A stretch of DNA of 64,000 nucleotides from Saksenaea vasiformis B4078 (Eukaryota > Mucoromycota > Mucoromycetes > Mucorales > Saksenaeaceae), in NCBI GenBank assembly GCA_000697055.1, contig JNDT01001580.1, positions 1 to 64,000 of the forward strand, read 5' to 3'. A program made the position numbers and the translations under genes. Below, piece by piece: positions 24,380-35,900 of the stretch. Every line of letters starts with the position of its first letter. Position 1 is the first letter of the stretch. The notes below the pieces were generated by a model. That model did not search any database. It saw only the letters and a program-made list of their open reading frames with translations, and was not told the DNA's origin.

Positions 24380-27300
24380 ATGGCTTCTTCCGTTACCTTC
24401 CCCTTGGTCGTCTGGCATAATTTTACCAATCCAAACACAACATGTTTAACTTGCAGCTATCCTAATGTGTATGCGGGTCAAAAGGATGGCCATATATGGG
24501 TTTACTCAATAACAGACACCGAGCCTGCCATGCTAAAGGTAGTTGAATCAGCCAACGTTAATAAAACAAAATCAAATGCAGAAAAACAGCTCACATGAAG
24601 GCTATAGCATAAATTTCTGTTGGTGGGCCATAAGGCTCCCGTTGTTGCTTTGTGTGTTGTAAAGACTGAGACTGATGCATTATCCAAAACCGAAGATGTC
24701 TTGATTAGTGCCTCTGAGGATGGGTATGTTGTCCACGCGTTCCCATTGCCCGACATTGAAAATATATGCCCATGATATAGCGAAATTGCTCGTTGGAATG
24801 CCTCAGATGGACGTTGTCAATCCGTTAATCCAAAAGGTTTTTTCGGGATTCCCCGGCACCTGAAAGTGTTTCGGCAGGTAAAAAGACGCGTCGAAAAGAA
24901 AAGCAAAGTTGCTAAGAGTTTATTCCCGGAGTTCTGTGATCGGCATATTTTTTGTTGTGGTCAGTCTAACGAAATCTGCATCTTGAACGCAACTACGTTG
25001 GAAGTAAGGATTTTCGAGAGATCGGGGAAAAAAGAAAGCTTACGCTTTCTGATGCTTGCAACTAGGTAGTTCGGGTATGGGGTGGACACGCAAACTGGGT
25101 AACATGTACCGATATCTTTGATACGGGTAAGCATACTGTTGTCTGTGTTGATGGCATAGTTACCGGGGAAGACAGTTAGTAAGCGTTCGCGGCTTATCAC
25201 ATTGACAATGGAGGGTTGCTTGGATATATGGGATTTCGACTCTTCCAAACAGATCGTATTTAAGGATCAGTCAGCGCCGAACGCATCGCGCCTTGTTATT
25301 GATATGGATGGTTTGGATCCTATGTTCGATCTTATCAGCGACCAAAGCTCTCCTGGGTTATGTATGGCGTTAACTGGTCGACATGTTATGGTACTGTTGC
25401 AAATAGGACGACTATATCATGCTTATCTTATCTAATCCGCCGCCAGTTGTTTGCCCTTAACGACTTGAACCTTATCCCAGAGGTGACACTTCCAGCTCCA
25501 GAAGGAACGAGCTGGACTGGTGGTGCTTTTTGCGGTGAAAACAGGTTTGCCGTCTGGACACAGGTAGGTATCAGAAAGAACGTAGGGTCTCTATACATAC
25601 TAAACTTTGTATGCTGTTTTTTTTTTTTTTAGCATGGTGACATATTTGACTATGTGCTAAAACCACCGGAAGGGGTTAAACCCGGTTCGGTCACTTTGGA
25701 GGAATCTCAGATTTACTACAGGTAACAGGATAGACAACTGGATGAAACATGTTGCATCTCACTTCTATCGTTCCAGTGCTACGTTATTACGGTGTTATTC
25801 TTTCGATCATGGCGGTACGCTCATGAAGATTGCTACTTTTGTAACTTACTATCATGTAAAGATTCGTCTATGTTGCCGGGTATGCTGACTACCGCAATAT
25901 GTCGAGGAGGGATCCGAGGGAGTAGTGACCTGTGTGCTGTTACGTTTTGCAATCGCCCCAACGCATCCACTTTTGTGGTCAGCGCATTAGACACGACAGA
26001 GGCATCGAAGGATACACACAAAGAAGAAAGTACATCATCTGTAGTACAACGTTCAGGTTTGGCCAACCAACTTCTGATATTATCAAAATAACAGATAAAT
26101 ATGTAAGAAATCTCGCTGGCGGACATGTGGCCTCTAAATAAACGTAAGGACCCGAAATTTGGAGGGATCACCACCACCGTTCCCGTAAGCAGCAATCATT
26201 TAGCCATTGGTTACGGTATGTTTGCAGACGGGATTATTATATTTGTGCTGATCAGCCTACCCTAGAGAATGGTACGATTTGTGTCGTACCTATTGCTATG
26301 GCTTTGTTGCATTTTGGTGAAGTATCACAACATATGGACCGTCGATATGACGTACGGGTCTTCGAAAAGGCGCACGATGGCGAAGTGACATGCATGATTG
26401 TTCCCGAGCATCACCTGTCTGACCATCAATATTTATTATCGGGTGGCCGGGATGGAGCAGTGAAGATTTGGAATTTAATGTAATGAAGGTTTACACAAAC
26501 TCGTGGCTAATCAAACAACCCCTCCCCCTTTTGGTAGCGATGGAAAATACGTGGCTTCCTTTACTGTGCATACATTACCTGTGGATTCCTTTATTGAGCC
26601 CGCAGAACAGACAGATGCTCGGATACGTGGGTGCGTACTTTCCGTAGCAAAAGACAGCTCTCTTGCATTAATCTCGGTGGATTCCATGAACTGGTAAGTG
26701 ACAGATGCGGTTGAAATGGAATAGGTAATTAAGGATAACCGTGCAGTCTCTTCATTTTCCCTGGTCACCCTTGTCCTCTAACTACAATACAATGGCGCGT
26801 ATCAGAGGATTATCTGGTGCTTGGGTATAGTGACGAAACAGTATTCGTCTGGCAGGTAATATAGCCTACGCTTATGTTCCCAGGAGTTAAGCGCGACATG
26901 GTAGATGCAAACAGCACATCTCGACCGTGTCTTAACCGGGAAAAGCTCCAAAGATGTTCTAGAAGATGATCGTTGGCCCGTGAATCACTTAAAATCTAGC
27001 TCATCATCCAAGTCCAATCACGCAAAGCAAACAGTTACACTTAAACCTGTCTCTTCCACCGTTAACGGTAAGCTAAGCAGAACGTATTGTTTCTCTCTCT
27101 GACATTTGATGAAGGTCTCTCTATACCTACAAATGTTGCCCATGTCTTTATCTTTAACATACGGCGGCTTATCAACGATATTTATACCAATTTTAACGCG
27201 GATCCAGCGACGGAACATGGTCCTCCTGTTGTATTACAACCATCAATGTCTTCATCTTCATTCGACGGAGTTGTTCCTGATCTTACAGCTTCCCGTTCAG

Positions 27301-29415
27301 ACAAAGAGGACGATCCACTTGATCATCAAAACGAGGAATCGATGTTAGCGAATGGAGCAAATACTGCTGATCCAGGAAATGAATGGAAGGAAAGGAGACT
27401 TGAGCTGATTGCTGCTGTTGTATCTTCTGTGGTTTCATGGAATATTAGCGAAGCTTTTGAAGTTGTGTGTCGTCGACCACTCACACTATCTAAAGATGCT
27501 GGAAAAACCGTTAGCTATGGTTTGAAGGGGTACATTACTGCTTGAAGGCGATTGGAAGAAAGTTGACCACCAACTATTCTTATAGTGCGAATGGCAATAT
27601 GTCTATTTTGGCTCCTTTAGCAGATGAGAAGGATGCATGGAAAATATCTCCTTCCATGACTGCTTTGCGTCTATTGTCTATTGCCTTGCTATCCAAAGCT
27701 ATTATCTATCTTGAAGGTAAAGAGGAATTGTGTTTTACCCCTTCCCTTAACAGATCAAATAGGGCAAGAGGGGCGTAGCTCAGATCTCATTGCAGGCTAT
27801 GCTATGGCTTTGCCTGCCGTCGTAGGAAAGCAGTACCATTTCCCATCCCTGTCCCTTTTGAGCAAGTACTGGCAAGATCCATCAGGTGAAGTACATTAAT
27901 GATATGCTGTGTTAGTTGTTGACTAGAACGAGTAGCACGGTCGCTGTTTTCCAGTGCTGTTACTGGACTATCTAAAGAGGACATTCTAGCTATGGTGGAT
28001 TACTGGGAAACATTTTGTGAGTAATAGTATTATGTCATCGAAAGCCATGGATTGAACAAGAGTGACTACCTAGTGCCCACATCAAGCTCACCAGAGAACA
28101 ATGGATCCCAAATGATGGTTCGAGCTACCATCGTTCTGGGACTTATTGGATGCGACCAACCTCAAATCCTGAATCCAAGGTAAAGATCCACGTTCTCTAT
28201 GCATGCAAACTTAAAGCTTGTTTCCATCTTCTCGATACAGAGTCAGACGTTCCACTGCGCTGAGTTTGACTTTACTCCTATCCGATTCAGACCTAGATGA
28301 ACCACGCGAATCAGTGCCTGTCCCATCCGTTCCACGAACATTAGCCTCTATGGAGTTGTTAAGTCAAGGGTTTTCTACGTGGGAATCCTATGTAAATGCA
28401 GCCGAGGTGCTACGAACATTGTTTGCGTATGCAGCCGATCCTCAGTACAACGCCCTTGTTAGCCGAGGAGCCAAGACTGCCATTTTTGAAATTGCAAAGT
28501 CCAATATCCTGTTAGTAATGGGAACATTGACATACGATACGATGCACGCTAAAAGTATGGAGGAACGGATACGCTGCCTAAAGATCATCGGCCATTTTAT
28601 AAGAAAGGTAATAGATGTCTGTTTTTGATAGACCGCTTACATACACCATTTATAGAAACCCGTGTTGCTCTATGCTAATGTCCAGAGAGTTGTGGAGGCA
28701 GTTGTGAAGACGCTCGATCCCAATATCCCCCATATGCGGGAAAGCGTTTTACAATCTGCCACAGCTATTCTGCATGACCTGGTGAAAACGTACGCCTAAT
28801 TAGTAGCTAGCTGTGTGGACATGCAGGGTGATCTCATCGTTTCTTCTAGATATCCATTTGTGGACTTCAACGGTACTGCACAGAAACTTGCTATAGGCAC
28901 GCTTGAGGGCGCCTCGATCATTTATGATTTACGGACTGCGACGCGGTCTGTTGTATTGGAGGTAACGTTGCATCGCTACTTGCAACTATGCATTTAAAAC
29001 CTGATGTACAAAAAAAAAAGGGGCATACAGGACCAGTAACTGTGTTGGCGTTTTCACCTGATGCAAAGTTCATTGCTACTTGTTCTATCTTGGATCAGAC
29101 TGTACGGGTTTGGTACTCAAACTTAAGCCTCCTTGGTATCTTAACAAGCAGCTTATCCCATGGTCTACAACAAAACAAACATGATTCAGCAAGTTCGGGA
29201 TCCCAAAAACCATACAAAGTTTTTCCCTTTGCTGTTCCTCATGGTAAAACAAAAAGAAAACCAGGAAGATCATAGCGAGCCTTCGTTTTAACATTCTGTT
29301 TTCCTTAGAATCGATGGATCCTTCCGATATTATTTTGCATGTACGATTCGAATGGACATCAACACGAGGTGTGAAGTTGCATGTCAGAGATCTAGTGATG
29401 AGTTTCACCGTGTAG
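24380..29415 (+). CDS. WD40-repeat protein of the WDR7 / rabconnectin-3-beta type
   Basis: A gene of many short exons. Pieces in order: an N-terminal WD repeat (CSYPNVYAGQKDGHIWVYS), LLVGHKAPVVALCVV with ISASEDG and then EIARWNASDGRC across an intron, EGCLDIWDFDSSK, a mid region with VFEKAHDGEVTCMIVPEH and LLSGGRDGAVKIWN, QWRVSEDYLVLGYSDETVFVWQ, a long helical middle (27100-28800), and C-terminal WD repeats (GHTGPVTVLAFSPDAKFIAT, RFEWTSTRGVKLHVRD). This order and spacing match WDR7, a large two-propeller protein that partners DMXL/Rav1-type proteins in V-ATPase regulation and vesicle acidification. Introns are 50-75 bp; several WD blades are split by them. The exon structure between 25800 and 26160 is unclear. 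The stop is TAG 29413-29415. The protein is roughly 1300 residues. Confidence 0.75.
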
Positions 29416-29731
29416 TAAATAAAAAAAATAACAGTTTTTTGGTATATTCTATCGATATCATTTTAGCTTAATATTGGCCTATAGGTAGTCTGACACAGAG
29501 ATAAACGCTCACTAGATTTGTGTCCCTACAAGAGTTCACCTTGGCTCTAGGAAAAGAAAAACGATTTTTTTGGAGATGGAAAGTTCTGTTTGCAGCTGAT
29601 GATGGCATTGCAGTCAAGGAGAGATTACAAGCGTGGGACTTGGCGTCATAATGAAATCGGAAATAACGTTCACCTGTTTATTTTTTTTAAGTTCTTGGAT
29701 TTTCGAGCGGGCAGAGCTCAACAAAGAAAAA

Positions 29732-29740
29732 TATAAATAG
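29732..29740 (+). promoter_or_regulatory. TATA box of the secreted-repeat gene
   Basis: TATAAATAG lies 55 bp before the ATG at 29787, a well-placed core promoter element. It suggests a strongly or conditionally expressed gene. Confidence 0.6.
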
Positions 29741-29786
29741 TCAAGAACTCGTCATTCTGTATTATTACCCAGTGCCCGCTTGCAAT

Positions 29787-30488
29787 ATGCGTTCTGTTCT
29801 CGCTCTTTGTCTGCTCTCTTTGTCTGTTGTCTCGGCCAACGTGCCCCAAGACCTCACGGCAGTCAGTGATTGCTATAACCACCGTATCGATTCTATCCAA
29901 ACCGAATTCAAGATTAGCACAGGAGCACATATCAAGTGCATCGATGCATGTTTTAAGGCTGATCAGGCCTGTATAAAGGACTGTTACGCTGCTTATGCTA
30001 CCAATCTCCATGGTATTCTCGAAGATGTCACTCCTGCCCGCTTTGAGCACTGCAAGAAAGACGAATATCTGCATAACCAGTTCCCAGGATTCAGCCAATG
30101 CAAAGTAGATTTTGGAATTCCTTTCGCTCCGGGTCCAAATATTCCTGAGAGCCCAAGTCTCATCGACCACTTGCTGAACGATCCGTTCCTCAAGGACTAC
30201 CTCCTCAAGGATTCATTCTTCAAGGACTATATTCTCAAAGACCCCTACTTCAGGGAACGCCTGATGAACGACCCACATCTCAGGGATTATTTGAAAGATG
30301 CTTACCTCAAGGACTCTTACTTGCTGAAGGACACCTACCTCAAAGAGGACTATCTTCTCAAAGGTGCGTATCTTAAGGATTCGTACTTGAAGGAATCTTA
30401 TCACAGGGATCCCCATATCCTCAAAGATTCTTACATGAATAATCAGCCCCATAACCGTCCAAAAGTGCCTGAATATTTGAGAATTTGA
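29787..30488 (+). CDS. Secreted protein with Leu-Lys-Asp-Tyr repeats
   Basis: A single exon of 233 residues. Residues 1-18 are a clear signal peptide (MRSVLALCLLSLSVVSAN) with probable cleavage after Ser-Ala. Residues about 20-115 form a small domain with seven cysteines (spacing CYNH...CIDAC...CIKDC...C...C) that could make three disulfides. From about residue 125 the chain is a run of imperfect 5-10 residue units such as LKDYLLKDSFFKDYILKDPY and YLKDSYLLKDTYLKE, alternating Leu/Tyr with Lys/Asp. The charge is nearly balanced and the repeat is Tyr-rich, which suggests a cell-wall or adhesive role, but I know no named family. The frame also opens upstream through GTG 29772; the ATG at 29787 starts the signal peptide and sits after a TATA box. 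Confidence 0.75.
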   Translation: MRSVLALCLLSLSVVSANVPQDLTAVSDCYNHRIDSIQTEFKISTGAHIKCIDACFKADQACIKDCYAAYATNLHGILEDVTPARFEHCKKDEYLHNQFPGFSQCKVDFGIPFAPGPNIPESPSLIDHLLNDPFLKDYLLKDSFFKDYILKDPYFRERLMNDPHLRDYLKDAYLKDSYLLKDTYLKEDYLLKGAYLKDSYLKESYHRDPHILKDSYMNNQPHNRPKVPEYLRI

Positions 30489-30610
30489 ATAAAATACCCA
30501 TCAACACATGTTGCTGAACAGCACATTGTGTGATATCAACCTTTTTCAAAACGTTTCATTGTACGAACACAGTTTGTGACATTATGCTGCACCATTTTCT
30601 TTTAAAAAAT

Positions 30611-32113
30611 TCAAATTCTAAATATCGCTCTAGAATAAGGAACATCTACCATCTGGCTTGCCAAATTTGCCTTCCCCAGAAGAATACCATTTTCGGTGGT
30701 TGCTCCGAACACGTTGCTATTCACTTCAGTCGCCTTCGTATTAGGAAACGGTGTAGCATCAATAGTTTCATCCTTATCTGCTACAGCAATGACCATTGAG
30801 CCTGTATCAACTGATGTCAACAGATCTGTCGGCGTCAATGTTTTTTTCTTCGCTCTACGCATAAACTAGGCAAAAAGAGTTCAACTGGCTGCATTTATTA
30901 TTTTCGTCCTAAAAGTTACCTGAACAACTTGTCCTACTTCCAAATCTTCTGTGGTATCAACTGACATGTTCCCACGCGACGGATCGCCACTTGTAACTTT
31001 ATTTACTGCCATCTTTTCATTGTCAATGTTTCATTGCGCTCGTTCGAAGTATCATCCACTTACCGTGGTAACATCCAGTTCGGTCTGACCATGTGGATAG
31101 ATACCCAGATAGAATTCCTCATCTTTTGATATCTGAGCGTTTTTACCTTGTCGGATCAGCTCGAGAAGCAAACCAGTAGCACCGGCTTCATCCAAGTCTA
31201 AAATAATATTGCCCCGACATCTTCGGATTATGCGCAACACATAGGAATTTAGCTCCTCTGTTGACCTGCGAAAATAGCTTTTGCCTTTTACCTCGTGATT
31301 GTCATTGGTTTGCCGAGTGTTTCCAGCTGTGTATGATCCAGCACCAAAGAGGACCTTTGTGCACCGTTATAGCATGCAAATCCTGCGATGCCTGCGCTCA
31401 TGATTTGCTTGTTGTAGAACAATGTGTATGGATGTTCGTTCACAAAAGGCGTTGAGGCGCCCACCACACCAATCTAGTAAGACGTTTTAATCTCTTTTGC
31501 TCCGCTGCTGTGGTCATAAAGTCACCTTATAAGTTTCAGGGTAGTGATGATCAAAAGACTGAAGCAATTCATCCGGTTCGTGATCCGATACCATAAAGAC
31601 AAAAGACGGCGCCTTGGGTACCCCTTCTAATGTTGTAGGCAAATGATGTCGTTGGGCAGGGCGACTGACACTGCCAAAGCCTTCCCAACCTGCTTCGTCG
31701 ACGTAGTTTGGTTGGTCTACGCGTCCCCAACGACCCACCGAGATACTTCGGACTTTCTGCCGTGTATCCGTATCTGCTATACCAAAGCCAACCACGTCCT
31801 CATCGTATCCCATCCACAATGACAGGCCATGGCCCGACGAGGATGGTACACGATCTACCACTGCACCCACAAGCAGTTGTGGATTCAACGCCTGACCTAA
31901 CGCGTCAGGCAACGCTTCATAGTCTGCTGCGGAAAAAGATTTCGAGACAAGAGCAACGCATACATTTGGATCACATCGTGGCAATTGGGCGGCGCATGCA
32001 TCCACACATTTGCGGATGCCATTTCCGGTAGAGGTGATACAAGTCCATAGCGACCTGCGATGCCCTTGTCGATTAACAAAGGCAACAGGAAAACGGCGCA
32101 GCACGAAAGACAT
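30611..32113 (-). CDS. FIST-domain protein
   Basis: Five exons on the minus strand join in frame: 32113 to about 31526, about 31473-31292, about 31259-31066, about 31012-30921, and about 30870-30611. The first exon contains the FIST N-terminal half (SKSFSAADYEALPDALGQAL, LVGAVVDRVPSSSGHGLSLW); the second has IGVVGASTPFVNEHPYTLFY, a glycine-rich segment typical of FIST sensors; later exons carry the FIST-C part (LVLDHTQLETLG, EFYLGIYPHGQTE, GSMVIAVADKDE). FIST domains (F-box and intracellular signal transduction) are thought to bind small ligands; in animals they occur in FBXO22. No F-box is seen here. ATG 32113 is chosen over the open-frame extension to 32248 because it starts a basic, mitochondrial-looking stretch (MSFVLRRFPVAFVNRQ); that targeting is only a guess. 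Convergent with the secreted-repeat gene, 122 bp apart. Confidence 0.75.
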
Positions 32114-32914
32114 TATCCTAATCCGGGGGTGTGGGTTTGCGCCAGTGCGTGTACAGTGTAAGTCTAAGCCACTGTGCACGAACCTTCTCGTCACCTGAGC
32201 ACCAGCAGAATTGTCATTCGCAAGCTGACAGTACCTGATAAGAGACAATCATAATGTAAAAAGTAATAAAGATCAATGGACGGAGGTATCTTGTTCCATG
32301 TGCGTTATAATGGCCAATTTAGTATAAGAAGCTTACGCCTATGGCTCGTTCAGGTACTATTAATTTCAGAGTTCTTCCTGTACCTGGTTTTGTGTCTGCT
32401 CACTCGCTCCGCTTGCATCGAAGTTGATTCTATTTCATACCCATACTTCGAATAGTTTGTTAGGTTCTTTGAAGTAGCTTTGCGCATACGATGCCGAAAA
32501 ATTGGTGTCCGAAAACGATCCGATTTCCTACGGTTACGTTTTGTTTGCGGGTGTGGTAAATCAACAACGGTTATGAGAGACAACTCTCTACTTATACTTT
32601 CTCAATTACATGCTATAAGAGCAGGGTCAATGAATTACAACTATCAATCGGAGTCCATAATATAGTCAGAAAGGGAAGACATTTATCCGAAGTTATAAAT
32701 ACTGACCCATCACAATTTCTAAATAAACACGACTCTCACGATACTTCTCGATTGTCTACATTATTGAACCTTTAAAAACCAAGTTTATAACAGCGGGTAT
32801 CTAGACCATCTTCCGGCTTTGCATCATTCTGCTATAGATTCATAGTATCATAACATAACTAAAATGGAATAGGACAGCTTTATAAGATTGACAATGGCAG
32901 TGGAGTTCTTTTCT
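32114..32914. other. Intergenic stretch upstream of the FIST gene
   Basis: No gene is called. A 77-codon minus-strand frame at 32350-32583 is basic and locally stop-free but has no ATG at its start and no recognisable motif. The right part is the 3' region of the giant Sel1 gene. Confidence 0.4.
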
Positions 32915-35900
32915 TTACATATTGGGACGTTCATACATAGCCCCCATTTCGATTTGGGCGTAGGGATGATTCTTGTCCGCAGCTTTTTTTAACCACTCAA
33001 GTGCTTTCGCACTATCTTTTACTACACCTTTGCCATCCTTGTACATCATTCCAAGATGATATTGTCCATCAACATCATTCTGCGTAGCTGCTTTTGTAAA
33101 CCACTTGACTGCATTCGCATGGTCTTGAGCAACACCCTGACCGTTCAAATACATCATCCCGATTAGATTTTGTGCACGGGGATCATTTTGATTTGCCGCT
33201 TCCTTAAACCATTCGAGCGCCTTCTCGCAGTCTTTCTCGACACCATTTCCGTCTCTGTACATAGCTCCAACAGTAGACTGTGCAACGCTGTAGCCTTGTT
33301 TCGCAGCCTTTTCGAACCACTTGAACGACTCACTATAGTTTTTATCAACGCCTTCTCCATTCAAATACATAAAGCCAAGCTGTGTTTGGGCAAAGGCATG
33401 ATCTCGTTCCGCTACTTTCCGAAACCATTCGGCTGCTTTCTGAGGATCTTTCCCAGTGCCTTTTCCATCTTTGTACATAAGTCCAAGACTAAACTGTGCG
33501 TTGATGTGCCCTCTCTCGGCTGCTTTAGAGAATAAGTGAAATGCTTCTTCGTAGTCTGTCTCAACACCTTGTCCATTCATATACATAAAACCAAGCTGAG
33601 TCTGGGCACCAACATGATTATTCTGTTCTGCTTTTGTGAACCATTCCACCGCTTCTCTGTAGTCTTGCTCGACACCACTTCCATCTCTGTACATTATTCC
33701 AAGGTTGTACTGCGCAAACTCGTTGTTTTTCTTCTCCGCCGCTATTTTGAACCACTTGGATGCCTCCTTACAGTCTTTGGAAACCCCTTGTCCTTTCAAA
33801 TACATAAAACCGACTTCGTTTTGCGCATCAGGATAGCTTTGAGTTGCAGCTTTAAAGAACCATTCGAACGCGTCTTTATCCTTCCCTTCTTCCCTACACA
33901 TTACGCCAAGGTTGTACTGTCCGAAGGGATTATTCTGCTCAGCTGATCTTTGATACCATCCAAAAGCTTCCTGCTGATTTTGATCGACGCCTTCTCCGTG
34001 CAGGTACATATAGCCAACATCGTTCTGCGCATCGGAATGATTATTGCTTGCTGCTTTCAAAAGCCATTGAAAAGCTTCAATGTGATCCTTTTCAACACCT
34101 TTGCCGTTGTTGTACATCATTCCCAGATTGTACTGCGCGTTAGGATTGTCCTGTTCGGCCGCTTTTCTAAACCACTCTACTGCTTCTGCGTCGCTGCGGC
34201 CTTTATGCATCAAACCAAGCTGATTCTGAGCGTCAGGATGGCTTTTCTCTGCTGCTCTCGAAAGCCATTTGCCTGCTTCGTCCGGGTCTTTGGCAACGCC
34301 TTTTCCATCCCTGTACATGATCGCGAGGTTATATTGCCCATTGGCATTACCGTTTGCAGCTGCCTTTTTAAACCATTCGACTGCTTTCATATCATCGCGA
34401 GTAACGCCTTGTCCATTTGAGCACATTATTCCAACTTGATTCTGTGCATTGGTATCATCTTGAGCTGCTGCTTTCAAAAACCACTCATACGCCCTCCTGT
34501 GGTCTTGATCGAGACCTTTTCCGTCCTTGTACATGACACCAAGCGTAAACTGCGCAATACTGTTGTTTTGATTCGCTGCCTTTATGAACCAGTCAAATGC
34601 TTTTCTGTAATCCACGTTAACCCCGCAACCGTTGAGATACATAAAACCGACTTGGTTTTGCGCATTGGCACGCCCTTGGTCCGCCGCCTTTTCGAACCAT
34701 TTGAGTGCATCCATATGGTCTTGCTCCACACCTTTTCCGTCTCTGTACATCAATCCGAGGTTGTACTGTCCGTTGGCATTGTTCTGATCAGCTGCTTTTC
34801 TAAACCATGCGAGAGCTTGGTTGTCGTCTTGATCAACGCTTTCCCCGTTCTTGTACATGTATCCAACTTGATTTTGCGCCTCGGGATGATCTTGTTCGGC
34901 TGCTTTGGAGAAGAGTTCAAACGCTTCAGCGTAATTCTGTTCAATTCCTTTTCCATCTCTGTACATTATGCCAAGATTGTATTGGCCGTCAGCACTGCCT
35001 AAACGGGCAGCTCTTTTATACTGCTCTACTGCTTTTTCTTCATCCTGATCCTGCAAATGCACGAGTCCAACCAGGTTTAGCGCATCAGGGTGATTTTGCT
35101 CCGCTGCTTTCGAAATATATTCCTTTGCCTTGACACTATCATGTTCAGTTCCTTTCCCATCTCTATACATTATTCCAAGGTAGTACTGTCCGTTGGCATT
35201 GCCTTGCTGAGCTGCTTTTTCGAACCATTCGAAGGCCTTTGCGTCGTTTTGATCCGTTCCATGTCCATACAAAAGCATTACTCCAACTTGATTTTGTGCA
35301 TTGTCATCATTCTGATTTGCAGCTTTCAAAAACCAGCCATATGCTTTACCATAGTCCTGATCGGTTCCTTTTCCATCTCTGTACATTATTCCAAGGTTGT
35401 ATTGCCCTTTAGCGTTCCCCTCCTTGGCGGATTTTCGGTACCATTCAAATGCTTTGTTATTGTCATGACTGATACCTTCCCCGTTCGAGTACATAAATCC
35501 GATGGCGTTTTGCGCCTCAGAATGACTCTGAGTCGCCGCTTTGTCAAACCATTCAAATGCCTTTTCGTAGTTTTTCTCGACGCCGTCCCCGTCTTTGTAC
35601 ATAAATCCAAGGCTGCACTGTGCGATCGCATTGCCTCCCTTGGCTGCTTCTTCAAAACACCTGAATGCCTTCTCGTAATTTTTGTCGGTTCCATAACCAT
35701 CCAAGTACATGAACCCAACTTGAGTCAGAGCGTCTAATCTGCCTTGATCCGCTGCTTTCTGAAACCATCCAAGTGCCTTTGTATGGTCTTGAATGACGCC
35801 TTTTCCATCTTTATACATAATTCCGAGAGTGAACTGGCCGGTGTTGTTTTGCTGGTCAGCTGCTTTTGTAAGCCATTCAAATGCTTCTTGGTAATTTTGA

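Noticed and set aside
27765..27795. Sequence GGGGCGTAGCTCAGATCTC resembling a tRNA start and A box
   Set aside because: It lies inside a WDR7-like coding exon and no B box or cloverleaf follows.
29718..30170. 150-codon minus-strand frame
   Set aside because: Antisense of the secreted-repeat gene, which has a signal peptide, TATA box and repeats on the plus strand.
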